Assembly: GCF_018207095.1 (NCBI RefSeq)
Contig: NZ_QOCZ01000002.1
Coordinates: forward strand, 99,076-163,075
Direction: 5' to 3'
Length of the DNA stretch: 64,000 nt
Source of the DNA: Nocardiopsis sp. MG754419
Lineage (GTDB): Bacteria; Actinomycetota; Actinomycetes; Streptosporangiales; Streptosporangiaceae
Shown: positions 17,531-26,873 of the stretch, piece by piece
How positions within the stretch are numbered: position 1 is the first letter of the stretch
Layout of the letters: each line of letters begins with the position of its first letter
Program-made: the position numbers and the translations under genes
The notes under the pieces: model-generated
What the model was told of the DNA's origin: nothing
The model's database searches: none
Seen by the model: only the letters and a program-made list of their open reading frames with translations

Positions 17531-18043
17531 ATGCATTGTCCGTTCTGTCGTCATCCGGATACCAGGGTGATCGACAGCAGGTCCACGGATGACGGTTCCG
17601 CGATCAGGCGCCGCCGATCCTGCCCTGTCTGTGAGCGTCGCTTCACCACGCAGGAGACCGTCCTGCTCATGGTCGCCAAGCGCTCCGGGGTCACCGAACC
17701 CTTCAGCCGGACCAAGATCATCGCCGGGGTGCGACGTGCCTGCCAGGGGCGGCCCGTCTCCGAGGACGCGCTCGCCAAACTCGGTCAGAGGGTCGAGGAG
17801 GAGATCCGAGGCCGGGGGGTGGCGGAGGTGCCCGCCCACGAGATCGGGCTGGCCATCCTCGGTCCGATGCGCGAACTCGACGAGGTCGCCTACCTCCACT
17901 TCGCCAGCGTCTACCGGGGCTTCGAGAGCCTGGCCGACTTCGAGGCCGAGATCGCGGGCCTGCGCCGGGACCGCGGTGAACCCGACGGCGGTCCCGACGA
18001 GGACCCCGACCCGACCAGACCCACCGCCGACACCGTCTCGTAG
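17531..18043 (+). CDS. nrdR: NrdR, ribonucleotide reductase transcriptional repressor
   Basis: 170-residue repressor. It has an N-terminal zinc ribbon (C3, C6, C31, C34) with the basic [15 protein letters not shown] stretch that contacts DNA, then an ATP-cone around residues 48-138 ([16 protein letters not shown]). ATP/dATP binding tunes repression of ribonucleotide reductase genes. The C-terminal 30 residues are acidic and Pro-rich, longer than in many homologues. ATG 17531 begins with the family hallmark MHCPFC. It lies 97 nt upstream of nrdJ on the same strand, forming the nrdR-nrdJ operon, with NrdR-like boxes in the promoter. Confidence 0.97.
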   Translation: MHCPFCRHPDTRVIDSRSTDDGSAIRRRRSCPVCERRFTTQETVLLMVAKRSGVTEPFSRTKIIAGVRRACQGRPVSEDALAKLGQRVEEEIRGRGVAEVPAHEIGLAILGPMRELDEVAYLHFASVYRGFESLADFEAEIAGLRRDRGEPDGGPDEDPDPTRPTADTVS

Positions 18044-18140
18044 CGGTCCGGGCGCGCGCGGCACGCGCCCGGGCCGCGGCGACAGTCAGAATCCGCGCGG
18101 ACGCGACCGGCCCGCGCACCAGCTATTTCAGGGGAACGTC

Positions 18141-20927
18141 ATGACGGAGACCACCAGTGGTTCAGCGGGGCGCAAGGGCAGGAAGGCGCCCAAGGGACTG
18201 AAGATCGAACGGGTCTTCACGACCCCGGGCACGCACCCCTATGACACCCTCGGGTGGGAACGTCGCGACGTCGTCATGACCAACTGGCGTGACGGCAGCG
18301 TCAACTTCGAGCAGCGCGGCGTGGAGTTCCCGGCCTCCTGGACGATGAACGCCACCCAGATCGTGGCCAGCAAGTACTTCCGGGGGGCCCTCGGCACCCC
18401 GGAGCGCGAGTGGAGCCTCAAGCAGCTCATCGACCGCGTCGTCGGCGTCTACACCGAGTCCGGCCGTGCGAACGGATACTTCGCCTCGGACGAGGACGCC
18501 GAGATCTTCGACCACGAGCTCAAATACGCCCTCGCCCACCAGTACTTCAGCTTCAACTCGCCGGTCTGGTTCAACGTCGGCACCACCTCCTCCCAGCAGG
18601 TCAGCGCGTGCTTCATCCTGTCCGTCGACGACACGATGGAGTCGATCCTCGACTGGTACAAGGAGGAGGGGATCATCTTCAAGGGCGGATCCGGCGCGGG
18701 TGTGAACCTGTCCCGCATCCGCTCCAGCAAGGAGCTGCTGTCCTCCGGCGGCACCGCCTCGGGTCCGGTCTCGTTCATGCGCGGCGCCGACGCCTCGGCG
18801 GGGACCATCAAGTCCGGCGGCGCCACCCGTCGTGCCGCGAAGATGGTCGTGCTGGACGTCGACCACCCCGACATCGAGGAGTTCGTCGACACCAAGGCCC
18901 GTGAGGAGCACAAGATCCGGGCCCTGCGCGACGCCGGCTTCGACGTGGACCTGGGCGGCGACGACATGTTCAGCGTCCAGTACCAGAACGCCAACAACTC
19001 CGTGCGGGTCTCCGACGCCTTCATGCGTGCCGTGGAGGCCGACGCCGAGTTCGGCCTGACCTCCCGCACCTCGGGCGAGGTCGTGGCCACCGTGGACGCC
19101 AAGGACCTGTTCCACCGCATGGCCAAGGCCGCCTGGGAGTGCGCCGACCCGGGCATCCAGTACGACGGCACCATCCAGGACTGGCACACCAACCCCGAGA
19201 CCGGCCGCATCAGCGCGTCCAACCCCTGCTCCGAGTACCTCTCCCTCGACGACTCCTCGTGCAACCTCGCCTCGATCAACCTGCTGAAGCTGCTGCGCGA
19301 GGACGACACCTTCGACGTGGAGCACTTCACCCGGCTCACCGAGCTGATCATCACGGCGATGGACATCTCCATCTGCTTCGCCGACTTCCCCACCGACAAG
19401 ATCGGTGAGACGACCCGCGCCTACCGGCAGCTGGGGATCGGTTACGCCAACCTGGGCGCGTTGCTCATGGCCACCGGCCACGCCTACGACTCCGACGGCG
19501 GGCGCGCCGTGGCGGCGGCGATCACCTCGTTGATGACCGGTACCGCCTACCGCCGCAGCGCCGAGCTGGCCGGGGTGGTCGGTCCCTACGACGGCTACAA
19601 GCGCAACGAGCGGGCGCACAAGCGGGTCATGCGCAAGCACGCCGCCGCCAACGACGACCTGCGCACCGTCGGCTCCCTGGAGGAGCCCGTGCACGTCGCG
19701 GCGACCGCGCAGTGGGCCGAGTGCCTCAAGCTCGGTGAGCGGCACGGCTGGCGCAACGCGCAGGCCTCGCTCCTGGCCCCCACCGGCACCATCGGCTTCA
19801 TGATGGACTGCGACACCACCGGGATCGAGCCCGACTTCTCGCTGGTCAAGTACAAGAAGCTGGTCGGCGGCGGTTCCATGCGGATCGTCAACCAGGCCAT
19901 CCCGCGGGCTCTGAACAACCTGGGCTACCAGGAGGAGCAGAGCGAGGCGATCGTCGAGTTCGTCGCCGAGAACGGCCACGTCGTGGACGCCCCGTCGCTG
20001 CGCACCGAGCACTACGAGGTGTTCGACTGCGCCATGGGTCGCCGCTACATCGAGCCCATGGGCCACGTGCGCATGATGGGGGCGGTGCAGCCGTTCCTGT
20101 CCGGAGCGATCTCCAAGACGGTGAACGTGCCCGAGGAGGCCACGGTCGCCGACTTCGAGCACATCTACTACGAGGGCTGGCGCCAGGGGCTCAAGGCCCT
20201 GGCCGTGTACCGCGACAACTGCAAGGTCGGACAGCCCCTGTCCACCGGCAAGAGCGAGGAGAAGGCGGCCCCGGAGGTCGTCGAGGTGGCCCGTCCCGTG
20301 CGTCGGCGACTGCCCAAGAAGCGCCCGAGCGAGACCACCTCGTTCTCGGTCGGCGGTGCCGAGGGTTACATCACGGCCGGCTCGTACCCGGACGACGGCC
20401 TCGGTGAGGTCTTCATGAAGCTCGGCAAGCAGGGTTCCACCCTCGCCGGGGTCATGGACGCGTTCTCCATCGCGATCTCCATCGCCCTGCAGTACGGGGT
20501 GCCGCTGGAGACCTACGTGGACAAGTTCACCAACATGCGCTTCGACCCGGCCGGTATGACCGATGACCCGGACATCCGCATGGCGCAGTCGGTGGTGGAC
20601 TACATCTTCCGCCGCCTGGCCCTTGACCACCTGCCCTACGAGGAGCGCGCCGCCCTGGGCGTGCTGTCCGCCTCCGAGCGCGAGGCACAGGTCCACGGCG
20701 AGGACCCGGCCCAGGTCGCCGCCCAGGTGGAGTCCTACGCCCAGTCGGCCGCCTCGGCCGAGACCCCCGTCACGCCCGCCGAGGGGCGGACCGGGACGCC
20801 GTCGGCGCCGGTCTCGGAGGGGTTCGTGGCGGACGCGCCTCTGTGCATCACCTGCGGGACGAAGATGCGGCCCTCGGGCAGCTGCTACGTCTGTGAGGGA
20901 TGCGGCTCCACCAGCGGCTGCAGCTGA
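18141..20927 (+). CDS. nrdJ: Vitamin B12-dependent (class II) ribonucleoside-diphosphate reductase
   Basis: 928-residue adenosylcobalamin-dependent reductase that makes deoxyribonucleotides with or without oxygen. Active-site features are the QVSACFILSVDD segment and NPCSEYLSLDDSSCNLAS, whose Cys363 fits the finger-loop thiyl-radical residue. The C-terminal tail has two Cys clusters (CITCGTKM from residue 902, and CYVCEGCG) that regenerate the active-site disulphide. A Lys/Arg-rich linker around residues 710-735 separates the barrel from the tail domain. ATG 18141 follows AGGGGAA; longer upstream extension overlaps nrdR. A perfect hairpin follows the stop. Confidence 0.97.
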   Translation: MTETTSGSAGRKGRKAPKGLKIERVFTTPGTHPYDTLGWERRDVVMTNWRDGSVNFEQRGVEFPASWTMNATQIVASKYFRGALGTPEREWSLKQLIDRVVGVYTESGRANGYFASDEDAEIFDHELKYALAHQYFSFNSPVWFNVGTTSSQQVSACFILSVDDTMESILDWYKEEGIIFKGGSGAGVNLSRIRSSKELLSSGGTASGPVSFMRGADASAGTIKSGGATRRAAKMVVLDVDHPDIEEFVDTKAREEHKIRALRDAGFDVDLGGDDMFSVQYQNANNSVRVSDAFMRAVEADAEFGLTSRTSGEVVATVDAKDLFHRMAKAAWECADPGIQYDGTIQDWHTNPETGRISASNPCSEYLSLDDSSCNLASINLLKLLREDDTFDVEHFTRLTELIITAMDISICFADFPTDKIGETTRAYRQLGIGYANLGALLMATGHAYDSDGGRAVAAAITSLMTGTAYRRSAELAGVVGPYDGYKRNERAHKRVMRKHAAANDDLRTVGSLEEPVHVAATAQWAECLKLGERHGWRNAQASLLAPTGTIGFMMDCDTTGIEPDFSLVKYKKLVGGGSMRIVNQAIPRALNNLGYQEEQSEAIVEFVAENGHVVDAPSLRTEHYEVFDCAMGRRYIEPMGHVRMMGAVQPFLSGAISKTVNVPEEATVADFEHIYYEGWRQGLKALAVYRDNCKVGQPLSTGKSEEKAAPEVVEVARPVRRRLPKKRPSETTSFSVGGAEGYITAGSYPDDGLGEVFMKLGKQGSTLAGVMDAFSIAISIALQYGVPLETYVDKFTNMRFDPAGMTDDPDIRMAQSVVDYIFRRLALDHLPYEERAALGVLSASEREAQVHGEDPAQVAAQVESYAQSAASAETPVTPAEGRTGTPSAPVSEGFVADAPLCITCGTKMRPSGSCYVCEGCGSTSGCS

Positions 20928-20933
20928 CGCGGT

Positions 20934-20961
20934 GGGGGAGACGGGCCGCTCCGTCTCCCCC
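20934..20961 (+). terminator. Hairpin terminator of nrdJ
   Basis: An 11-bp perfect stem (20934-20944 with 20951-20961) and a 6-nt loop, starting 6 nt after the nrdJ stop. Confidence 0.75.
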
Positions 20962-21376
20962 CGACCGTGCTCGGATGTGCGGGCGGCCCCGTCCCGGGCC
21001 GTGCGCACATCCGCCGCGGCAGGGGCGTCCTGAACGACGCGCCGTTCCGCCTTCCCTCAGGGCCCGCTTCTGGATCATGGGGCGGTGGATGAGTTCCGGT
21101 GGTGGGCCTCGCACACGTGGCCGGGGCCTGGTCCAGTGGCCCGGGACGAAGGATCCTGAGCTGCGGCGTGACGTGCCTTGTCGGCCGCGCCCGGGTCCGG
21201 GCCGGGCGGCCGGTGGGTGTATCCCGGTCCGGGGCCGACCGTGTCCGTGGCCGGTGGACCGGGCCGGACCCACCCGGGTGAGGCGCCCGCTTCCGCCGAA
21301 CCCGACCCCCATCGGGGTTGCGGGGACGCGAGCCTGGGTAATCCTTCGGCACGCACATCAGCGGAAGGTGGTCCCC
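20962..21376. other. Intergenic region without a recognised gene
   Basis: 415 nt between the nrdJ terminator and the CBS-protein gene. All frames lack protein-like composition. A possible short hairpin (ATGTGCG with CGCACAT near 20976-21010) is the only structure I noticed. The promoter of the CBS gene should lie in its last 60 nt. Confidence 0.4.
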
Positions 21377-21805
21377 ATGCTGATAGCCGCCATCCTTCGA
21401 ACCAAGGGCGCGGACGTGGTGAGCGTCGCCCCCGACGCGACCGTCGCGTCACTGCTCACCGAACTCGCCCGCCACAACATCGGTGCCGTCGTCGTCGCCC
21501 GGCAGGAAACCCTCATCGGCATCGTCTCCGAACGCGACATCGTCCGCCACCTTCAACGGCGCGGACCCGAACTCCTCGAAGCCCCGGTCTCGGACATCAT
21601 GACCGCGGACGTGGTCACCTGTACCCCCGAGGACACGGTGGAGGGGATCAGCGAACACATGACCCGACGCCGTTTCCGGCACGTGCCGGTCACCTCGGAG
21701 GGCCGTCTCGCCGGGATCGTCAGTATCGGCGACCTCGTCAAGAGCCGCCTCCGTGACCTGGAGGACAACCGCGCCCTGCTGGAGGGCTACATCCACGGGC
21801 GGTGA
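21377..21805 (+). CDS. Tandem CBS-domain protein
   Basis: 142 residues made almost entirely of two CBS motifs: about 8-62 (VSVAPDATVASLLTELARHN...GIVSERDIVRHL) and 72-130 (MTADVVTCTPEDTVEGI...GIVSIGDLVKSRL). Such stand-alone pairs bind adenine nucleotides (AMP, ATP, SAM) and act as energy or ligand sensors, usually in the cytoplasm. No effector domain is attached. ATG 21377 has GGAAGG 9 nt upstream. Downstream lies a convergent small membrane protein gene. The partner it regulates is unknown. Confidence 0.9.
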   Translation: MLIAAILRTKGADVVSVAPDATVASLLTELARHNIGAVVVARQETLIGIVSERDIVRHLQRRGPELLEAPVSDIMTADVVTCTPEDTVEGISEHMTRRRFRHVPVTSEGRLAGIVSIGDLVKSRLRDLEDNRALLEGYIHGR

Positions 21806-21818
21806 CGGCCGGTGGACG

Positions 21819-22124
21819 TCACTCCTCGGTGCGGTCGCCCGCCGCGACCGCGAGCGCCGCGGTCGCGGCGGTCACCCCCAGGACCGCCGGCCAGGAACCG
21901 ATCTTCTCGGCCAGCGGGTGCGCCAGCCCGAACGCCCCCACGTACGCGCCGGTGAGCGCCACGGCGGTGCCCAGGCCGGAACGGCGACGCCAGGTCTCGA
22001 AGGCCGCCGCGCCGAACACGGCCAGGACGGCTCCGCCCAGGGGACGGTTGCCGGTGGCGCGGGCCACCGAGTAGCCACCGATGAGGCCCGCGGTGGTGAG
22101 GGCGGCGCTGGGTACTGCGGTCAT
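21819..22124 (-). CDS. Small integral membrane protein
   Basis: 101 residues, start ATG 22124 preceded by GGGGAGA. It is rich in Ala, Gly and Leu, with two or three short hydrophobic segments (AALTTAGLIGGYSVA, GTAVALTGAYVGAFGLA, AVLGVTAATAALAVAAG) separated by an Arg-rich loop (FETWRRRSG). The C-terminus is acidic. I recognise no family. Composition and start context support a real gene; function unknown. Confidence 0.7.
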   Translation of the reverse strand: MTAVPSAALTTAGLIGGYSVARATGNRPLGGAVLAVFGAAAFETWRRRSGLGTAVALTGAYVGAFGLAHPLAEKIGSWPAVLGVTAATAALAVAAGDRTEE

Positions 22125-22392
22125 CGCGGTTCTCCCCGTCGGATGTGGTGCGTCCCTCCGACGTTAGTCCCCCCTCGGCGAGGGCCCATCGGCGGCGCGC
22201 CCGTCATCAGGTGGTGGAGGAGTGATCACGCTCTGGCCACAGGCCCTGTGTTCCGGTTGTGCAGCGTGGCACCCTTGTGTACTGACCGCTACCCCTTCTC
22301 CACGTGCGAAACCTGCCCTCAGCTGGAACCAAGGCGGCGTACGTCGCGTCGAAGGCGTGAGTTCCCGATGTTCCAGAATGGAGTATTTGCCT

Positions 22393-24198
22393 ATGTCGTT
22401 CGCGCAGACGGTGCGCGGGGCGGCCGGCGCGGTGGCCCAAGGGTCCGATCCGCGACAGGCCGTCACCGACGCGGCCCAACAGGCGATGGGTCAGGTGTCA
22501 GGACAGGGTGACCGGGGTTCCGGTCAGAGTTCGGAGGGCGGCCTCGACCCCCGCGACTTCGTGGCCGCCCGTGAACAGGGCGCCTCCGTCGACACCCGCA
22601 TCGAGCAGAAGACCACCTCCCTCAATACCGCCGGCGAGGCGCTCAACCGCAGCTACTACGAGCGCGGCCAGAGCGGTCCGGTCCACGTCATCTGCCCCAT
22701 GGTGATCCCGCGCGGGCGCACCTTCCTCACGATGCTGCCCGCCATCGCGCTGGTCGTCCTCGGTGTGGTCGGCACGATCGCGTTCGTGGTGCCGAGCGCG
22801 GTGATGACCGGAGCCAACCCGCTCCTGCACCCGTTCTTCGGTTTCCACTACTGGCTCGTCACCCTCGGCATCGCCGGGTTCATGTGGTGGCGCCAGGGCA
22901 TGGTGATGGTGCCCGAGGGGTGCCAGGCCATCGTCACCCGCTTCGGCAAGATGGAGAACCTCTTCAAGCCGGGTCGGGTCACCCTGTTCAACCCGTGGAA
23001 GCGCGTCTCCTACATCGTCAACACCACGCGCGAGTACCCGTTCAACGCGCCGATCCGCTCCGCCCCCACCAAGAGCGGCGTGCAGGCCTCGGTCGACCTG
23101 TTCGTGCAGTTCAAGATCGAGAACGCGGTCGACTTCGTCTACACCCTCGGCGGTGTGCCGGGCTTCCAGGAGAAGCTCAACAACGCCATCTCCGAGACCA
23201 CCCGAAGCCTCATCTACGAGCAGGAGGCCTCGGCGATCTACGACATGGTCGGGGAGAGCACCCAGGGGCTCTTGGACTCCCTCAACCGTCAGTTCGGCGG
23301 CATCGTCGTCCTCACCAGCGCCAACATCACCCACGCCGAACCCTCCAGCCAGGAGTACCGGATGGACCTGGCGGCTCCGGAGATGGTGCGGGTGGCCAAG
23401 GACGCCTACACCTTCGAGTACGAGCTGCAGCTGCGCAAGGAGCAGAACGAGGGTGACCTGAACAAGGAGCTGGCCACCCTCAACGAGACGTTGTCGGCGA
23501 TCCAGGCCGACATCGCCCAGTACCAGGCGCAGATGGACACCGCGCTGGAGCGCGAGACCAACCGTGCCCGCTCCCTGGCCCGCCAGCGGTTCGTGGAGGC
23601 CGAGTCCGAGGCCAACGCCAACGCCGCGCTCCTGCAGGCCCAGGCCCTGGACATTCGCGCCGTGTCGGCGTCCGAGGCTCCGGAGATCCTCAACTACCGC
23701 TTCCGCGAGAACCTCCTGGACAAGCTGGAGTCCGTCGCCGACAGCCTGCCGCAGGTGCTGCGGATCGGCTCCGGTGACGCGGCGAGCGTCGACTACCTGC
23801 GCATCGCCCAGGAGATCATCGGCCAGGCCGACACCGCCCTGTTCTCCGAGGACGACATGGCGGCGATCCGCGAGCGTCTGGGCGAGATCCGTGAGCGGAT
23901 CGCCCAGCGTGAGCAGGAGATCAACGAGATCGTCGAGGACGAGACCGAGGATCGTCGTGCCGGCGACACCGAGGACCCGGGCGAGGACCGCGTCGAGGAG
24001 ATCCGCCAGTCGGTGAGCGACGACTCCATCGACGGGCGTCTGTCCGAGGCGGCCGGTGAGGGTGACGGCCAGGAGACCGCGCGGGAGTCGGCGGCCCCGC
24101 ACCACCCGATCGACGCCCCGCCGCCCTCCGGCGCCCCCTACCAGCAGTCCCCGCCACCGCCGTGGTCGCAGGGCGGTCAGAACCCGGGAGGTCAGTAG
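22393..24198 (+). CDS. Membrane SPFH/band-7 protein, first of a tandem pair
   Basis: About 601 residues. The first 95 residues are low-complexity and cytoplasmic; two hydrophobic segments follow (about 115-140 and 155-172). The SPFH/PHB domain runs from about 178 to 340, opening with MVPEGCQAIVTRFGKMENLFKPG. A long charged coiled coil (about 345-430, LRKEQNEGDLNKELATLNET and onwards) and an acidic, Pro-rich tail complete it. SPFH proteins form membrane rings or microdomains. ATG 22393 is chosen for its family-like start, with GGAG about 11 nt upstream; ATG 22378 is possible. The second SPFH gene begins directly after the stop. Confidence 0.88.
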   Translation: MSFAQTVRGAAGAVAQGSDPRQAVTDAAQQAMGQVSGQGDRGSGQSSEGGLDPRDFVAAREQGASVDTRIEQKTTSLNTAGEALNRSYYERGQSGPVHVICPMVIPRGRTFLTMLPAIALVVLGVVGTIAFVVPSAVMTGANPLLHPFFGFHYWLVTLGIAGFMWWRQGMVMVPEGCQAIVTRFGKMENLFKPGRVTLFNPWKRVSYIVNTTREYPFNAPIRSAPTKSGVQASVDLFVQFKIENAVDFVYTLGGVPGFQEKLNNAISETTRSLIYEQEASAIYDMVGESTQGLLDSLNRQFGGIVVLTSANITHAEPSSQEYRMDLAAPEMVRVAKDAYTFEYELQLRKEQNEGDLNKELATLNETLSAIQADIAQYQAQMDTALERETNRARSLARQRFVEAESEANANAALLQAQALDIRAVSASEAPEILNYRFRENLLDKLESVADSLPQVLRIGSGDAASVDYLRIAQEIIGQADTALFSEDDMAAIRERLGEIRERIAQREQEINEIVEDETEDRRAGDTEDPGEDRVEEIRQSVSDDSIDGRLSEAAGEGDGQETARESAAPHHPIDAPPPSGAPYQQSPPPPWSQGGQNPGGQ

Positions 24199-25656
24199 AT
24201 GAGTGAGTCCTTCAACCCCGGTGGCGGCTCCAACATCAAGGAGTCCCTCGCCTCGTGGAGCGACCTCGCCGGTCTGCTGCGCGGTGGTGACCAGGGGGCC
24301 ATCGTCCCCGTGGTCATCCCCCGCGACAACCGCGGTCTGCGCTGGATGATCCTGGTGTGGTTCGGTCTGTTCGCGCTCCTGTCGGCGCTGGTCATGACCA
24401 TCCACGCTTTGGCGGGCGGTGTCAGTGGAACCCTCTACGGGGCGTTGGCGGTGCCCACGCTCCTCGTGGGCGTGCTCAGCGTCGCCGCCGCGGTCCTGTG
24501 GTGGTGGCGCGGCTCGATCATCGAGATCGAGGAGGGCACCACCGGCATCCTCACCAAGTACGGCGCCTTCGTGAAGAGCATCGGCCCGGGCCGCCACTAC
24601 CTGTGGCACCCGTGGTCGCGCGTGGACTTCGTGGTGGACACCCGCACCGAGATCCCCTACACCGCTCCGGTGCTGGCCTGCCCCACCCGTGAGAACGTGC
24701 CGCTGAAGTCCATCGAGTTCTTCCTGAAGTTCCGCATCGACGAGCCGTACGCGTTCGTCACCACCATCGGCGCGAGCAACTTCGACCTGGTGCTGTCCAG
24801 CGCCGTGCAGGACGCCATCCGCCAGCGCAGCCGCATGGTGAACACCGAGTCCGCCTACGACCTGCGCGGTTCCAACGTGGAGGACATGCGGCGTCTGCTC
24901 AACGAGCAGCTGCGCAAGTACGGCGTGGTCATCACCGGCTGCAACATCCCCGACGTGCAGCTGCCGAGCCAGTACCAGCAGCACCTGGCCACCCGTGAGC
25001 GGGTGGCCAAGGAGCTGGTCGCCTACGAGCAGGAGTGGGAGCTCACCCGCAAGCGTCGGATCGACACCCTGCTCATGGACATCGAGCGCTCCAAGAAGAC
25101 CCGCGACGCCAAGATCGTCGAGGTCAACGCCTCCCTCAACAAGGCGCGCAAGGACGTGGCGCAGATGCTGGAGGAGCAGGAGACCGAGGCCCAGCGGGTG
25201 CGGTACGAGATCGAGACGCGTGGCCGGGCCGACCTGGTCGCGGCCGAGAACGAGGCCAAGGCGCAGGAGCGTCTGGCCACGGCCTACCGGGACAACCGGG
25301 CGGTGCTGGAGTACGAGCTCGCCCGACGCCGGTTGGACGTGGGCGCGGCCCTGGCCGAGCGGGCCCCGCGCCCGGTGGTGGTCCAGACCGAGGCCGGGTC
25401 GGGGGACTCCTCGGCGCTGTCGACGCTGCTCACCGCCCAGTTGTTGCCGCAGGTCATGAACGGCGCCTCGGGGGCGGGCCGCTCCGTGTCGAGCAACGGT
25501 GCGCAGGACGCGCTGGACTCGGCGCAGGGTGCGGTGGCAGCGGCCGCCGGTCGCCAGCAGCAGATGGCGGAGGAGTACCGGCAGCAGCAGGACACCGCGA
25601 TGCGACGGCAGTTCGAGAGCGGTGAGGGATACGGCGATCAGGGGCGCCGCCGCTGA
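24199..25656 (+). CDS. Membrane SPFH/band-7 protein, second of a tandem pair
   Basis: 485 residues. ATG 24199 follows the previous TAG with no gap and shares the upstream GGAGG, so the two are co-translated. Two hydrophobic segments (about 49-70 and 78-98) precede an SPFH domain (about 103-270, GTTGILTKYGAFVKSIGPGR). A long coiled coil (about 270-385) is rich in Glu, Arg and Lys. The tail is Gln/Ala-rich. The layout mirrors the first protein, but the domains differ, so they probably make a hetero-oligomer. Function is unknown; membrane organisation or stress response is inferred from the family. A very strong terminator follows. Confidence 0.88.
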   Translation: MSESFNPGGGSNIKESLASWSDLAGLLRGGDQGAIVPVVIPRDNRGLRWMILVWFGLFALLSALVMTIHALAGGVSGTLYGALAVPTLLVGVLSVAAAVLWWWRGSIIEIEEGTTGILTKYGAFVKSIGPGRHYLWHPWSRVDFVVDTRTEIPYTAPVLACPTRENVPLKSIEFFLKFRIDEPYAFVTTIGASNFDLVLSSAVQDAIRQRSRMVNTESAYDLRGSNVEDMRRLLNEQLRKYGVVITGCNIPDVQLPSQYQQHLATRERVAKELVAYEQEWELTRKRRIDTLLMDIERSKKTRDAKIVEVNASLNKARKDVAQMLEEQETEAQRVRYEIETRGRADLVAAENEAKAQERLATAYRDNRAVLEYELARRRLDVGAALAERAPRPVVVQTEAGSGDSSALSTLLTAQLLPQVMNGASGAGRSVSSNGAQDALDSAQGAVAAAAGRQQQMAEEYRQQQDTAMRRQFESGEGYGDQGRRR

Positions 25657-25683
25657 TCCTCCCGAGCGCGTCCCCGGACGTGG

Positions 25684-25728
25684 AAGGGCCCCGCGGTCAT
25701 GGTCGAGTGCCATGACCGCGGGGCCCTT
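25684..25728 (+). terminator. Strong hairpin terminator after the SPFH operon
   Basis: A 19-bp perfect stem (25684-25702 with 25710-25728) with a 7-nt loop. It also serves the convergent small gene. Confidence 0.85.
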
Positions 25729-25784
25729 CGTGGTTCCTCGTGCCGGTGCGTTCCGTCCCGGCACACCCCCGGGGGGCGTCCGGT

Positions 25785-25973
25785 TCAGCCGCTGGGGGAC
25801 AGGGCCGCGTATCCGGCGATGTCGATACCGTGCCGGGCGGCGATCTCCACCAGGTCCTCGATCTCGCCGGCCTGCGACGTCGCCAGGTCGTCGTCGCCGA
25901 CGGCGTGGGCGCGTCGCGACGCGGTGATGGAGTCGTGGAGCCGCAGGTGCAGCGTGAGGACGAACTCGCGCAT
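25785..25973 (-). CDS. Small hypothetical protein
   Basis: 62 residues from ATG 25973, with GAGGAG 6 nt upstream; ATG 25979 in the same frame is too close to that site. The sequence is helical and amphipathic, beginning MREFVLTLHLRLHDSI and containing an acidic centre (VGDDDLATSQAGEIEDLVEIA). There is no signal peptide or Cys motif. A ribosome site, G/C-rich third positions and a dedicated intergenic setting support coding. Family and function are not recognised. Confidence 0.6.
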   Translation of the reverse strand: MREFVLTLHLRLHDSITASRRAHAVGDDDLATSQAGEIEDLVEIAARHGIDIAGYAALSPSG

Positions 25974-26143
25974 GGACATCTCCTCGGGTGAGCGGAGCGA
26001 GGGAGAAGGGTTCTCCCGGGGGCCCCACCATCCCTACAGGTCCAGGGTGAGAGTTCGGTTGGAGGCGGGCAGGGGCAGGCAAAGAGGAGGGTAAGAGATC
26101 CGACCGGGGGACGGCGGCCGGACTCGGGGGCCCGGCCGCGGGG

Positions 26144-26800
26144 TCAGTGGTCGACCCACACGTACCAGTCGCCGGACACGTGCTCGTAGATCCGCGAGCC
26201 CTGGCCCGGGACGAACACCCCGACGGGGATCTCCTCGACGCTGTGGGCCAGACCGGCGGGCTGGAACAGGCCGGCGCCCTCGATGGCGTAGTGGGTGACG
26301 TCCTCGTTCTGGGACACGCTGTGCAGGCGGTACAGGCCGGTCCACTCACCGTTGCGGGGGACCGAGGTGGCGGCCCCGGTGTCGTCGCGCAACTCCAGGA
26401 GTTGGTCGGCGGAGGCGTTCACCCGGCTCTGCAACGGCACGTCCGCCACGGACAGGCCCAGCGCCACGAACGCGATGAGCGGTGCGCTGATCCAGCGCAC
26501 CCAGTAGTGGCGGATCATCGGCCGTGCGACGGCCAGGGCGATCCCCAGGCGCAGGGCGCCCATACCCGCCAGCAGCAGGCCGCCGCCGAGGCCGACGACG
26601 AACGTGGGCAGATGCCCCGCGGGCACACTGTCCTCGAACAACAGGACGAGACCGACCGCGGCGCAGGCCGGGATGTACAGGCGACCGGGTGGACGTGAGG
26701 CCCAGGAGATCAGGCGCTGCCCCAGCGTCGGTTGTTCCGCGATCTCGATCAGCTTGGCCACGGACCCATCAGGGTTCGGGCCGGAAGCTGAGGCGGACAT
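26144..26800 (-). CDS. Hypothetical membrane protein
   Basis: 218 residues, ATG 26800 after a GGGGGG-type ribosome site. A cytoplasmic N-terminus of about 40 residues is followed by three or four hydrophobic segments (about 42-56, 66-92 and 105-122). The C-terminal 95 residues form a soluble, probably extracellular domain with Trp/Tyr-rich ends (GDWYVWVDH). Hydrophobic segments show the positive-inside rule. No catalytic motif is visible. It lies 73 nt downstream of a DoxX-like gene on the same strand and may be co-transcribed. Function unknown. Confidence 0.72.
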   Translation of the reverse strand: MSASASGPNPDGSVAKLIEIAEQPTLGQRLISWASRPPGRLYIPACAAVGLVLLFEDSVPAGHLPTFVVGLGGGLLLAGMGALRLGIALAVARPMIRHYWVRWISAPLIAFVALGLSVADVPLQSRVNASADQLLELRDDTGAATSVPRNGEWTGLYRLHSVSQNEDVTHYAIEGAGLFQPAGLAHSVEEIPVGVFVPGQGSRIYEHVSGDWYVWVDH

Positions 26801-26873
26801 GGCGTTCCCCCCACCGAATCCGGGTCATGGCGACGCGGCGAGCGTAACGGCACAGGGTCGGGGACGGGCCGCG

